Origin: Devosiaceae bacterium
GTDB taxonomy: Bacteria > Pseudomonadota > Alphaproteobacteria > Rhizobiales > Devosiaceae
Direction of reading: 5' to 3'
Length of the DNA: 64,000 nucleotides
Assembly: GCA_021648375.1 (NCBI GenBank)
Contig: JAKISW010000012.1
Span: forward strand, 5,651-69,650
Both the position numbers and the translations under genes were made by a program. The notes under the pieces are model-generated. The model worked only from the letters and a program-made list of their open reading frames with translations. It searched no databases and was not told where the DNA came from. Shown here one piece after another: positions 51,455 through 59,754 of the stretch; positions within the stretch are counted from its first letter, which is position 1; each line of letters starts with the position of its first letter.

Positions 51455-52690
51455 ATGTCCAACGCTAAAAACAAAACAATAAAAAATATTACATTATTGT
51501 CCATGACTCAGGCCCTAAATGGCTCCAATCAGGGGATTGTTTTGGCGGTTGGCGCTCTTGCCGGTGCCAGTTTGGCTCCTGATCCTGTTTTGGCAACGCT
51601 TCCAATAACCATTATGATTTTGGGTTTGGCTTTAAATGCAATTCCGGCAACCTATATAATTCACCGATTTCAAAGAAAAACCGGCTTTATACTTGGGGCG
51701 GCGATTGCGGCTTTGGCTGGATTTTCTGCCAGTTATGCCATTGCGGTTTCCTCGTTTTTGATGTTTTGCATTGCTCTTGGTTTTGTTGGCGCTTCTGCCT
51801 CTTTTGCTCAGCAATATAGATTTGCCGCCGCCGACAGTGTTGATGATAAATGGAAACCAAGAGCGATTTCATTTGTTTTGCTTGGCGGTGTTTTTGCCGG
51901 GTTTCTTGGGCCTAACATGGCGTTTTTTGCAAAGGATTTGGTTTCTGACCAACAGTTTTCCGGCTCGTTTTTATTGATTTCCGGCATGGCATTTTTGACG
52001 ATGATTTTGCTCTCGTTCAGCTCTCTTGCTCCCACAGCCAAAGCTTCAAAGTCGGAAGGGGAAGGGCGCTCAATTAAAATGCTCATTCGCTCCCCGGACA
52101 TTTTTATTCCGGTGATTTGCGCCATGACCACATATGCCCTGATGATATTTGTTATGGTTGCCGCCCCTTTGGCCATGGTCAGCGCCTATGGTCTTAATGT
52201 GCAGTCTGCGACAACGGCAATCCAGTGGCATATCGTTGCAATGTTTGGCCCAAGTTTTGCGACAGGGTTTATTATTAATCGCATTGGCGCTCACATGACA
52301 GTTGGCATCGGAATGCTCTTTTTAATCATGAGCGCTTTGGTAGCGTTGAGCGGTACATCGCAATATTATTTTTATGGGGCTTTGATATTGTTGGGGCTAG
52401 GGTGGAATTTTGGTTTTATCGGCTCAACGACCATGCTTTCAACTGCCTATAGCAAAAGTGAAGCAGCGCGCGCTCAGGCCCTAAATGAGCAAATCGTATT
52501 TGGAGCCATGGCAATTTCATCCATTGGTTCGGGAGCCGTGTTGCAGCTTGTGGGTTGGCAGGCGGTTAATATGATAGCAATTCCGGTGGCGATATTTGTT
52601 ATCATTTTGTTGGTTTGGGGATTTCGCCAGCATAACAATCGGATGAAAAAGAAGTCAGTCCTGACGGCCTCAACCATTAGTCTGGAATAA
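51455..52690 (+). CDS. MFS transporter
   Basis: A 411-residue protein with 12 predicted TM helices. The loop between helices 2 and 3 (IIHRFQRKTGFILGAAIAAL) carries the degenerate MFS motif A. It resembles uncharacterised MFS transporters of Rhizobiales; the substrate is unknown. It converges with mntH. Confidence 0.85.
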   Translation: MSNAKNKTIKNITLLSMTQALNGSNQGIVLAVGALAGASLAPDPVLATLPITIMILGLALNAIPATYIIHRFQRKTGFILGAAIAALAGFSASYAIAVSSFLMFCIALGFVGASASFAQQYRFAAADSVDDKWKPRAISFVLLGGVFAGFLGPNMAFFAKDLVSDQQFSGSFLLISGMAFLTMILLSFSSLAPTAKASKSEGEGRSIKMLIRSPDIFIPVICAMTTYALMIFVMVAAPLAMVSAYGLNVQSATTAIQWHIVAMFGPSFATGFIINRIGAHMTVGIGMLFLIMSALVALSGTSQYYFYGALILLGLGWNFGFIGSTTMLSTAYSKSEAARAQALNEQIVFGAMAISSIGSGAVLQLVGWQAVNMIAIPVAIFVIILLVWGFRQHNNRMKKKSVLTASTISLE

Positions 52691-52753
52691 CTTTATACCC
52701 TGTCAATTTCGACTGGGTCAGCGTTATTTTGTTTTGGCGCTCTGCGATTTTTC

Positions 52754-54112
52754 CTAAAATGCTCCGGTAGCGAAATCAAAAAGCAGTTTTGTATTTAGTG
52801 CAATCACCAATAGTGCAATCAGGATTGCTAACCCGATCATCCACCATGGTGCGCGAAAGGGCCCCATTTTTTTACGATCCATAGAAAACATCACCAGCGG
52901 CACGACGGCAAACGGCAACTGCAATGAAAGAACAACCTGACTTAAAATCAACAGGCCAGTCGCTCCCTCTTCTCCAAATGCGTAAATCATAAAAACAGCC
53001 GGGACAATTGCCGTGCCACGTGTAATCAACCTTCTGGCATAGAGGGGGATTTTAAGGCGTAAAAATCCCTCCATTATAATCTGACCGGCCAAAGTTGCAG
53101 TTACTGTCGATGCCAGACCGGATGCAATCAACGCTACAGCAAACAAAATTGGTGCAATCGCTGCACCGAGCAGCGGCTCCAGCAATCTATGTGCCTCTGT
53201 CAGATCATCGACTAAGCCCTGGCCGGTATCGTAAAATGCTGCGGCGGCCAGAATTAGAATTGAGGCGTTGACTAAAAGGGCAAGTCCAAGGGCAAGGGTG
53301 GAATCAAGGGAGGCCATTTTTATGGCGTCTTTTTTACCTTCTTCATCGCGCTTATAGGCGCGGGTTTGCACAATGCCGGTATGTAAATATAGATTATGGG
53401 GCATCACTGTTGCGCCAAGAATGCCAAGAGCCAGATATAACATTCGCTGGTCTGTTACGATTTCAGGGGAGGGGAAAAACCCGGAAACAATACCGGCAAT
53501 GGATGGTTGTGCAAGAATAAGCTGCCCGACAAAACTTGCAGCTATGATCAATATCAGAGCAGCGATAAAAGCCTCAAGGTATCGAAAGCCTTTTGATTGC
53601 AGCCACAATATCAAAAACACATCCAGTGCGGTTATCGCGACACCCCAGATAAGCGGAATACCAAACAATAATTGCAGACCAATAGCGGTGCCAATGACTT
53701 CGGCCAGGTCGGTGGCAATAACCGCAAGTTCTGCCAATACCCATAATATAAACGAAACTGGTTTGGAATATTCGTCGCGACAGGCTTGCGCAAGATCTCG
53801 ACCTGTCGCAATGGCAAAACGGGCGCAAAGAGCCTGTAATACAATCGCCATAAGAGACGACATGAGCACTGCGGCGAGTAGCGTGTATCCAAACTGCGAA
53901 CCACCAGCGATGGAGGTTGCCCAGTTTCCCGGGTCCATATAACCGATTGAAACAAGAAAACCCGGCCCTAGAAAAGCTAAAAACCGCCGCCCGAACCGGG
54001 CTTTGTGGGGGACAGGAACCGAACGGAAAGATTCAATTAGAGATGGGGCATCATTGGTGAATCTAAAGCCGTCTTTATTGTTGTCAGGCTTTTCGTTGTT
54101 GTTATTTAACAT
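52754..54112 (-). CDS. mntH: Nramp-family Mn2+/H+ symporter
   Basis: Proton-coupled importer for Mn2+ (and Fe2+). GYMDPGNWATSIAGGSQFGY with the metal-binding D-P-G-N, and VMPHNLYLHTGIVQTR with the M-P-H motif, are diagnostic. It has about 11 TM helices. ATG 54112 (MLNNNNEK) is preferred because an upstream codon at 54160 would leave only about 25 bases to the palindromic operator-like site; neither start has a good RBS. Confidence 0.93.
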   Translation of the reverse strand: MLNNNNEKPDNNKDGFRFTNDAPSLIESFRSVPVPHKARFGRRFLAFLGPGFLVSIGYMDPGNWATSIAGGSQFGYTLLAAVLMSSLMAIVLQALCARFAIATGRDLAQACRDEYSKPVSFILWVLAELAVIATDLAEVIGTAIGLQLLFGIPLIWGVAITALDVFLILWLQSKGFRYLEAFIAALILIIAASFVGQLILAQPSIAGIVSGFFPSPEIVTDQRMLYLALGILGATVMPHNLYLHTGIVQTRAYKRDEEGKKDAIKMASLDSTLALGLALLVNASILILAAAAFYDTGQGLVDDLTEAHRLLEPLLGAAIAPILFAVALIASGLASTVTATLAGQIIMEGFLRLKIPLYARRLITRGTAIVPAVFMIYAFGEEGATGLLILSQVVLSLQLPFAVVPLVMFSMDRKKMGPFRAPWWMIGLAILIALLVIALNTKLLFDFATGAF

Positions 54113-54184
54113 TGTCAATTGGCTGTTGTTTTGGAGGGGGTGTAGTGCAGGCCTATCCATAGTCTAAAATTTTATTTTTGCAAA

Positions 54185-54199
54185 TGCTAATTATTCGCA
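54185..54199. promoter_or_regulatory. palindrome upstream of mntH, Fur/Mur-like operator
   Basis: TGCTAATTATTCGCA is a perfect dyad with arms TGC-n-AAT and ATT-n-GCA around one central base. It lies 73-87 bases before the chosen mntH start. In Rhizobiales, mntH is repressed by the Mn-responsive Fur-family protein Mur through similar AT-rich palindromes; the assignment here is inference. Confidence 0.5.
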
Positions 54200-54249
54200 A
54201 TAAGAATTTTTGAGAGTTTTAAAATTTGCACCTAGGTGCAATGTTTTTA

Positions 54250-54345
54250 CCAGCCCGCCGGCGTGAGGCACAAAAAACCCGTCTGTTTAAAGAAGAATAA
54301 AAATTCGCCAATGGTGGATTAAAAGCTCTAAGACCTTAAGAGAAA
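54250..54345. repeat. dispersed intergenic repeat, copy D (partial)
   Basis: CCAGCCCGCCGGCGTGAGGC at 54250-54269 is identical to the block in copy C, followed by CACAAAA versus CCCAAAA. The rest (ATTCGCCAATGGTGGATTAA, AAGCTCTAAGACC) resembles the family's ends only loosely. It lies between the mntH promoter and the end of bamE. Confidence 0.6.
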
Positions 54346-54352
54346 GTAGTCC

Positions 54353-54805
54353 CTAGAATGAAGCCAGAATTTGCTCAACAAATGTACGATCTAGCCCAAA
54401 CGATGCAGTGCGCCTGGTTTCCATAGCAAATAGGCGTCCATCCTGAAGAGTATAAACGGCCTTGTCCGAAACCCGCTTGTTACGGTCAAAATACACAGCC
54501 AGAACGGTCCTTTCAGATACGGTCTTTAGTCCGAAAGTAGTTTGTTCGATTTTTGTTTCCACATAATAAAATGCAGATTCATTGCCAAAATTCCCCTGCG
54601 TCTGGGGAGATCCCATAACAGCGATAACCAGATCCTGACTTTGCCCGACCCGTACCTGTTGCAGCGCTGATTCAGAAATTTCATATCCCTGAGTTCGAAC
54701 GCTGGTAAATCCGCCAAGTCCGGGTGCACAGGCACTAAGGCCAATAATTGCAGCTATCGCGGATGTGAACAAAATAGGGCGATAATTTTTGGTATTTTTT
54801 GGCAT
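54353..54805 (-). CDS. bamE: outer-membrane protein assembly factor BamE
   Basis: A lipoprotein subunit of the BAM complex. The signal peptide ends in the lipobox ISLSAC-like IGLSAC, with Cys as the lipidated residue. VRVGQSQDLVIAVMGSPQTQG and FYYVETKIEQTTFG match the SmpA/OmlA domain. Length is 150 residues. It is divergent from the bc1 chaperone gene, the usual neighbour in Rhizobiales. Confidence 0.9.
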   Translation of the reverse strand: MPKNTKNYRPILFTSAIAAIIGLSACAPGLGGFTSVRTQGYEISESALQQVRVGQSQDLVIAVMGSPQTQGNFGNESAFYYVETKIEQTTFGLKTVSERTVLAVYFDRNKRVSDKAVYTLQDGRLFAMETRRTASFGLDRTFVEQILASF

Positions 54806-55024
54806 CTGATTGACTATTCCAACTTGTCTCTATTATAGGCATATCTGTTTTAGGAGCGTTGCCGGCATTTTACAACCAAATCCCGCCTTTACCGTACCCT
54901 GAACTGGTGGCACATGACTTAGACTGGTGGCAAATGAGCATTGTTCAGCTAATATGTAAACCAGCCCCTGCGAGTTTTCAATCGAGCTGTATTATTCAGG
55001 CAGTGTTTTTTAAGGTGAATATTG

Positions 55025-55549
55025 ATGATCCTGTCAATTTTTAAGAAAAAACCCGACGCGCGGATCGTGCGCAAAGTCTATAACGACATTGTGGCGCAAT
55101 CCCGGCAAAAATTATTTTATGCAGATTGGGGAATTCCAGATTCCGTAAACGGCAGGTTTGATCTGATCAGTTTGCATATGTGCCTTGTATTTCGCCGACT
55201 AAAAACACCGGATTCGGAAGCAAAAATCTTTTCGCAAAGCCTGTTCGACCTGTTTTTTTTGGATATGGATCGATCTTTGCGCGAGATGGGGGCAGGGGAT
55301 ATGGCTGTTCCCAAGCGCATTCAAAAAATGGGTGAGCTGTTTTACGGTATGGCGGAAAGCTTGAACAAGGCTCTGGATGAAGAGGACAATGTCGCGCTGC
55401 AATCCTGCCTTGTACGCAATGTTTATGATGGTGCGCAGACACCATCGCTTGAACTGCTTGTGCAATATGTGCTGGTTCAAAGCGAGTTTTTGGCCTCTCA
55501 GAAATCCGAAGCAATCCGTAGCGGTCTGGTTGAGTTTAAACAATATTAA
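55025..55549 (+). CDS. ubiquinol-cytochrome c chaperone family protein
   Basis: Homolog of mitochondrial Cbp3/UQCC1, which assists cytochrome b assembly in complex III. YNDIVAQSRQKLFYADWGIPDSVNGRFDLISLH and FFLDMDRSLREMGAGDMAVPKRIQKMGELFYG are characteristic. ATG 55025 is preferred to the preceding TTG. It is 174 residues and 13 bases from the DUF177 gene, a conserved pairing. Confidence 0.9.
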   Translation: MILSIFKKKPDARIVRKVYNDIVAQSRQKLFYADWGIPDSVNGRFDLISLHMCLVFRRLKTPDSEAKIFSQSLFDLFFLDMDRSLREMGAGDMAVPKRIQKMGELFYGMAESLNKALDEEDNVALQSCLVRNVYDGAQTPSLELLVQYVLVQSEFLASQKSEAIRSGLVEFKQY

Positions 55550-55562
55550 TTGGGGAATTAGA

Positions 55563-56135
55563 GTGAACAATAAAAACTCTGAAGCAATATCTGGCAATCT
55601 TAATGAAGCTGCCAGTTTGTTTGATGTTGTTGTGCGGCTGGAAAAATTACCGGTCGATGGCGCCCATATAAAAATATCTCCCTCCCCGGAGCAATTGCAA
55701 AAGCTTGCAAAAATTCTCAAGGTTAGTTCTGTTGAGAGTTTTACTGCTAAGCTGCATGTTTTTAAGCAAAAGCCCGGCATTGGCTTAAGTGGACATCTGG
55801 TGACAAAAATTATTCAGCCCTGCGTAATTACACTTGCTCCTGTATCTCAAAAAATTGAACTGCAATTGCAATCAAGTTTTGTTCCCAAGGCAAAAAAACG
55901 TCAGGATACCTCGTCCGAAAATTCTGAAATTTATGTGGATTTGCAGGCATCTAGCATTGTGGATGAATATGAGGGGAATGAGCTTGATCTTGAGCCGTTT
56001 TTATTGGAATCTCTAGGCTTGGAAATTGATTTATATCCCCGTGCAAATGGTGCAGCTATGAGTGATGAGCTGGCCGGAGATGATCCATCTGAATTATCCC
56101 CGTTTTCGGCACTAAAGGGCTTGAAGGACAACTAG
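55563..56135 (+). CDS. DUF177 (YceD-like) protein
   Basis: A 190-residue protein of the YceD/DUF177 family, linked in other bacteria to 23S rRNA accumulation and usually next to rpmF or plsX. VTKIIQPCVITLAPVSQKI and the acidic DLEPFLLESLGLEIDLYPR block are typical; the usual paired Cys are reduced to a single Cys in QPCVITL. The start is GTG at 55563 with GGGGAATTAGAG before it. A longer frame begins inside the upstream gene. Confidence 0.85.
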   Translation: MNNKNSEAISGNLNEAASLFDVVVRLEKLPVDGAHIKISPSPEQLQKLAKILKVSSVESFTAKLHVFKQKPGIGLSGHLVTKIIQPCVITLAPVSQKIELQLQSSFVPKAKKRQDTSSENSEIYVDLQASSIVDEYEGNELDLEPFLLESLGLEIDLYPRANGAAMSDELAGDDPSELSPFSALKGLKDN

Positions 56136-56298
56136 GGTCAATCCACCTAAATTAAAATTCCTTGCGTCTTAATGGGATAAGGCTAATCTGTGCCGATTAT
56201 ACAAAATTCTGTCAAAAGCGGTAGAACTTGCACCAGAATTACAGTTCAATATGAAATATGTACACTTCTGGCGTCAGACAGGTCACAAATGAGCACAC

Positions 56299-57435
56299 AT
56301 GAGTGAAACGATAACAATATCGGTAGACGCCATGGGCGGCGATAATGGTCCGCGCATTGTTCTTCACGGCGCAAGGCTGGCGTTGCGCGAGCGTGGAAAT
56401 ATCGAATTCCTGTTCCATGGTCGCAGAGAAATCTTAGAACCTCTTATGGAAGAGTTTGAAGAGTTGAAGGCGGTTTCAAGCATTCACCATTCCGACATTG
56501 TTATCGGCATGGATGAAAAACCAAGCGCCGCTCTTAGGAAGGGACGCAATACTTCCTCCATGTGGCAGTCTTTGCAATCGGTCAAGGATGGCAAGGCGGA
56601 TGTCGCCATTTCCGGGGGCAATACCGGAGCGCTTATGGCCATGGCCACCTTTTGTCTCAGGCCCATCAAAGGCGTTTCAAGACCAGCGATTGCGGCTATC
56701 TGGCCCACTGAAAGGGCAGATATTATCGTCCTTGATGTTGGGGCGACAATTGGTGGCGATGCAAAACAACTGGTTGATTTTGCCATATTGGGCACAGCCC
56801 TTGCCAGAGCTTTGTTTGATCAGGAACTGCCAAGTGTCGGGTTGTTAAACATTGGCACCGAAGATTTAAAAGGCATTGATTCAGTTCGAGAAGCAGCTGA
56901 GATTTTGAAGGAACGTAACGGAGCCGGGTTTTCCTTCCATGGTTTTGTTGAGGGCAATGATATTGGCAAGGGCACGGTTGATGTGGTGGTAACCGAAGGT
57001 TTTGTCGGCAATATTGCTCTAAAAACCGCCGAGGGTACGGCCCGTCAGGTGGGTTCTTATTTTCGCAAGGCCCTCAAAGCTGATTGGGTCTCAAGGCTTG
57101 GGGCGTTGATTTCAATTCGGGCATTATCGGCCCTAAAGCGCAAAATGGATCCAAGGGCCATAAATGGCGGGGTGTTTTTGGGGCTGAACGGAATTGTCAT
57201 TAAAAGCCATGGTGGAACAGACGAGATTGGCTTTAACAGCGCTCTTGACCTGGCCTATGAAATGGGGCGTTTTCGACTGATAGAAAAGGTCAACGAGGGG
57301 TTGAAGAAATTTGAGCCTGAGACGGCTCTAAAAGACCAGACGGTTGATGAGAAAATACCTAACGGTAAAAAGCCTAACGGGAAAAAAGCCGTTACTAAAT
57401 CTGATAAAATTAATAAAACGGAGCAATCAGCGTGA
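56299..57435 (+). CDS. plsX: phosphate acyltransferase PlsX
   Basis: Makes acyl-phosphate from acyl-ACP for phospholipid synthesis. SVDAMGGDNGP at the start, SGGNTGALMAMA, LDVGATIGGDAKQLV and FVEGNDIGKGTVDVVVTEGFVGN are family blocks. Its 378 residues include a Lys/Asn-rich C-terminal tail built from a 15-bp duplication (PNGKK repeated). The stop overlaps the fabH GTG. Confidence 0.95.
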   Translation: MSETITISVDAMGGDNGPRIVLHGARLALRERGNIEFLFHGRREILEPLMEEFEELKAVSSIHHSDIVIGMDEKPSAALRKGRNTSSMWQSLQSVKDGKADVAISGGNTGALMAMATFCLRPIKGVSRPAIAAIWPTERADIIVLDVGATIGGDAKQLVDFAILGTALARALFDQELPSVGLLNIGTEDLKGIDSVREAAEILKERNGAGFSFHGFVEGNDIGKGTVDVVVTEGFVGNIALKTAEGTARQVGSYFRKALKADWVSRLGALISIRALSALKRKMDPRAINGGVFLGLNGIVIKSHGGTDEIGFNSALDLAYEMGRFRLIEKVNEGLKKFEPETALKDQTVDEKIPNGKKPNGKKAVTKSDKINKTEQSA

Positions 57436-58415
57436 CAATCACCCGTACTTTGATTCGCGGAGTGGGAGGATATCTCCCCGAACGCATTTTGACCAATAAA
57501 GAACTTGAAAGCAAAATTGATACGACCCACGAGTGGATTGTGCAGCGCACCGGAATTGAGCAGCGCCATGTGGCGGCTGATGATGAATTCACTTCTGATT
57601 TGGCGACAAAAGCTGCCCAGAGGGCGCTGGATGCGGCAAACATGAGCATTAAAGATATTGATCTGATAATTGTTGCCACCACCACCCCCGACCTTACCTT
57701 CCCCGCAACCGCAGCTCTGGTTCAGCACAAACTGGGCATGAGCCATGGCGCAGCATTTGATTTGCAGGCCGTATGTTCGGGATTTGTCTATGCAACAACT
57801 ATTGCTGACAGTTACCTTAAAAATTCCCTTGGTAAGCGCGCGCTGGTAATTGGAGCTGAAACTGCATCCAGAATTTTAGATTGGAATGACCGAACCACCT
57901 GTGTTTTGTTTGGCGATGGCGCTGGCGCGATTGTGGTTGAGACAGTGGATTTGCCTGACGACAGGGCTGATCAGGGCATATTGTCATCCCGGCTGCGCTC
58001 CAACGGTAATCAGTGGGATAAATTGTATACGGATGGCGGAGTTTCCACTACGCGTTCCGTAGGTCACGTGCGCATGCAGGGGCGCGAAGTATTCAAGCAT
58101 GCTGTGGGTATGATTTCTGATGTTGTTGATGGCGCACTCGAAGATGCGGGTTATACGGCAGATGATTTAGACTGGTTTGTGCCCCATCAGGCTAACCGGC
58201 GTATAATTGATGGAGCCGGCAAAAAGGTTGGTATTGACCCTAAAAAGGTCGTCATTACTGTTGATAAGCACGCCAACACATCGGCGGCATCTGTGCCTAT
58301 GGCCTTGAACCAGGCAGTGAATGACGGGCGTATTAAACCCGGTGATCTGGTGATGATTGAGGCCATGGGCGGCGGCTTTACGTGGGGGGCCAGCCTTATT
58401 CGATGGACTAGTTGA
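57432..58415 (+). CDS. fabH: beta-ketoacyl-ACP synthase III
   Basis: Starts fatty acid synthesis by condensing acetyl-CoA with malonyl-ACP. The triad Cys (DLQAVCSGFVYA), His (WFVPHQANRRI) and Asn (KHANTSAASVP) is intact. Length is 327 residues, starting at GTG 57432 inside the plsX stop (GTGA). Confidence 0.96.
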   Translation: MTITRTLIRGVGGYLPERILTNKELESKIDTTHEWIVQRTGIEQRHVAADDEFTSDLATKAAQRALDAANMSIKDIDLIIVATTTPDLTFPATAALVQHKLGMSHGAAFDLQAVCSGFVYATTIADSYLKNSLGKRALVIGAETASRILDWNDRTTCVLFGDGAGAIVVETVDLPDDRADQGILSSRLRSNGNQWDKLYTDGGVSTTRSVGHVRMQGREVFKHAVGMISDVVDGALEDAGYTADDLDWFVPHQANRRIIDGAGKKVGIDPKKVVITVDKHANTSAASVPMALNQAVNDGRIKPGDLVMIEAMGGGFTWGASLIRWTS

Positions 58416-58507
58416 TTGACCCGGGGCTCAATTCAGCGCTAACCTTATCTGGCAGCAATTTTTAAACGGCTGTTATTTAAATTTTCATGTGTGGGATGGA
58501 AATATTT

Positions 58508-58819
58508 ATGGGACAAAAAACTGTAACCAGAGCTGATTTGGCCGAATCCGTATATAGTTCGGTGGGCCTTTCCAGAACAGAATCAGCCAAGCTTGTGGAG
58601 CGTGTTCTGGACTTGATGAGTGATGCCCTCGTTAAGGGGGAAGCGGTGAAACTATCATCATTTGGCTCTTTTCATGTACGCTCAAAAAGCCTTAGAATAG
58701 GCAGAAATCCAAAAACGGGTGAAGAGGTGCCGATTTTGCCACGCCGAGTTTTGGTATTTAAGCCTAGCAATGTCTTGAAAACCAAGATCAACAAATCTAT
58801 GGTTGGCACTGTAAAATAA
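58508..58819 (+). CDS. ihfA: integration host factor alpha subunit
   Basis: DNA-bending HU/IHF family protein. VTRADLAESVYSSVGLSRTES, KLSSFGSFHVRSKSLRIGRNPKTGEEVPI with the beta-arm Pro, and ILPRRVLVFKPSNVLKTKIN are typical. ATG 58508 gives 103 residues; codons at 58487 and 58496 would add residues outside the family. Confidence 0.95.
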   Translation: MGQKTVTRADLAESVYSSVGLSRTESAKLVERVLDLMSDALVKGEAVKLSSFGSFHVRSKSLRIGRNPKTGEEVPILPRRVLVFKPSNVLKTKINKSMVGTVK

Positions 58820-58837
58820 CGATTTCTTCATCAGGAG

Positions 58838-59296
58838 ATGCTTGTGGGAAAGTCTGCGGAAGCTTTTCGCACCATATCTGAGGCTGCAGTTGAGCTGGAT
58901 TTGCCCCAGCATGTTTTAAGGTTTTGGGAAACCAGGTTTCCCCAGATAAAACCCTTAAAGCGTGGTGGAGGCAGAAGGTATTACCGGCCCGATGATGTTA
59001 TGCTGCTCAAAGGCATCCAACACCTTCTTTATGACAAGGGATATACCATTAAGGGTGTGCAGCGTATCCTCAAGGAGGATGGGCTGCGTCGGGTTATTAC
59101 AATTGGCCAGTCTGGCAGTAATGATGCGGCTGAAGGTGAAACTTCTACTGATTTGGCCATAAAATCCTCTGGTAGTAAAAATATTTCCCAAAGTTCCGCT
59201 TCAAATATTTCGCGTAAAGGCAAAATCAGACTAACCAACGTGATGCGTGAACTTTTGGAATGCAAACGGCTTTTGGACAATGCCCGCGAGGGATAA
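58838..59296 (+). CDS. MerR-family transcriptional regulator
   Basis: An N-terminal MerR helix-turn-helix (FRTISEAAVELDLPQHVLRFWETRFPQIKPLKR then GRRYYRPDDVMLLKGIQHLLYDKGYTI) of 152 residues. The rest is Ser/Gly-rich with no Cys cluster, so no metal sensing is evident. This gene type regularly follows ihfA and precedes tRNA-Pro in Rhizobiales. GTG 58844 is an alternative start. Confidence 0.9.
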   Translation: MLVGKSAEAFRTISEAAVELDLPQHVLRFWETRFPQIKPLKRGGGRRYYRPDDVMLLKGIQHLLYDKGYTIKGVQRILKEDGLRRVITIGQSGSNDAAEGETSTDLAIKSSGSKNISQSSASNISRKGKIRLTNVMRELLECKRLLDNAREG

Positions 59297-59469
59297 TATG
59301 AGTTTTCCTTTACCGGACAGGTAAGGTGAAGGTGGGAATTCCCTGTACGCTCTTGTGAGAAACTGTGTGCCGTTAAGTGCCACCGCATGCCGTTTGTTCT
59401 CTTTTGTTGATTTTATGCTCATTTTTAGGCTTGACCTTAAACCCCTTAAAAACTAGGACTTTTTAAAGT

Positions 59470-59546
59470 CGGGGTGTAGCGCAGCCTGGTAGCGCATCTG
59501 TCTGGGGGACAGAGGGTCGTAGGTTCAAATCCTGCCACTCCGACCA
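59470..59546 (+). tRNA. tRNA-Pro (anticodon GGG)
   Basis: A 77-base cloverleaf: acceptor CGGGGTG/CACTCCG, D arm GCGC-AGCCTGGTA-GCGC, anticodon stem TCTGT/ACAGA with loop CTGGGGG, and T arm GTAGG-TTCAAAT-CCTGC. The CCA end is encoded. It reads proline codons CCC and CCT. Confidence 0.97.
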
Positions 59547-59640
59547 TTAAATCTTGGATAAGCATGGCACACTCTTATGATAGCCGGCTTTTTACCGCAT
59601 GATGTAGCATGGGTGATAGTTTTATCCTTGAAGTCACATG

Positions 59641-59707
59641 CTTTATCTACTTGTTTTCGCGCGCCTTTATTCCCAAAACCGGTATCCACTTTTGAGAGAA
59701 GCGCTGT
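59641..59707 (-). repeat. dispersed intergenic repeat, copy E (minus strand)
   Basis: Read on the minus strand it starts AGCGCTTCTCTCAAAAGTGG, then ATACCGGTTTT and GGCGCGCGAAAACAA and ends near AGATAAAG. This follows the block order of copies A and B (AGCG-x-TGCCAG-x-AAAAGTG, CGGTTTTGCG, GCGCGACAA-x-ACAA). It lies between tRNA-Pro and nosX. Confidence 0.6.
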
Positions 59708-59754
59708 AGTTTGTTAGTACATTGACCAATTAATTTTGTGCGATGAGCAATGTT

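Noticed and set aside
53373..53942. 189-codon plus-strand frame inside mntH
   Set aside because: Antisense to conserved Nramp motifs; no RBS or recognisable product.
54113..54352. Manganese riboswitch (yybP-ykoY type) upstream of mntH
   Set aside because: No conserved three-way junction sequence was seen; the palindrome better fits a protein operator.
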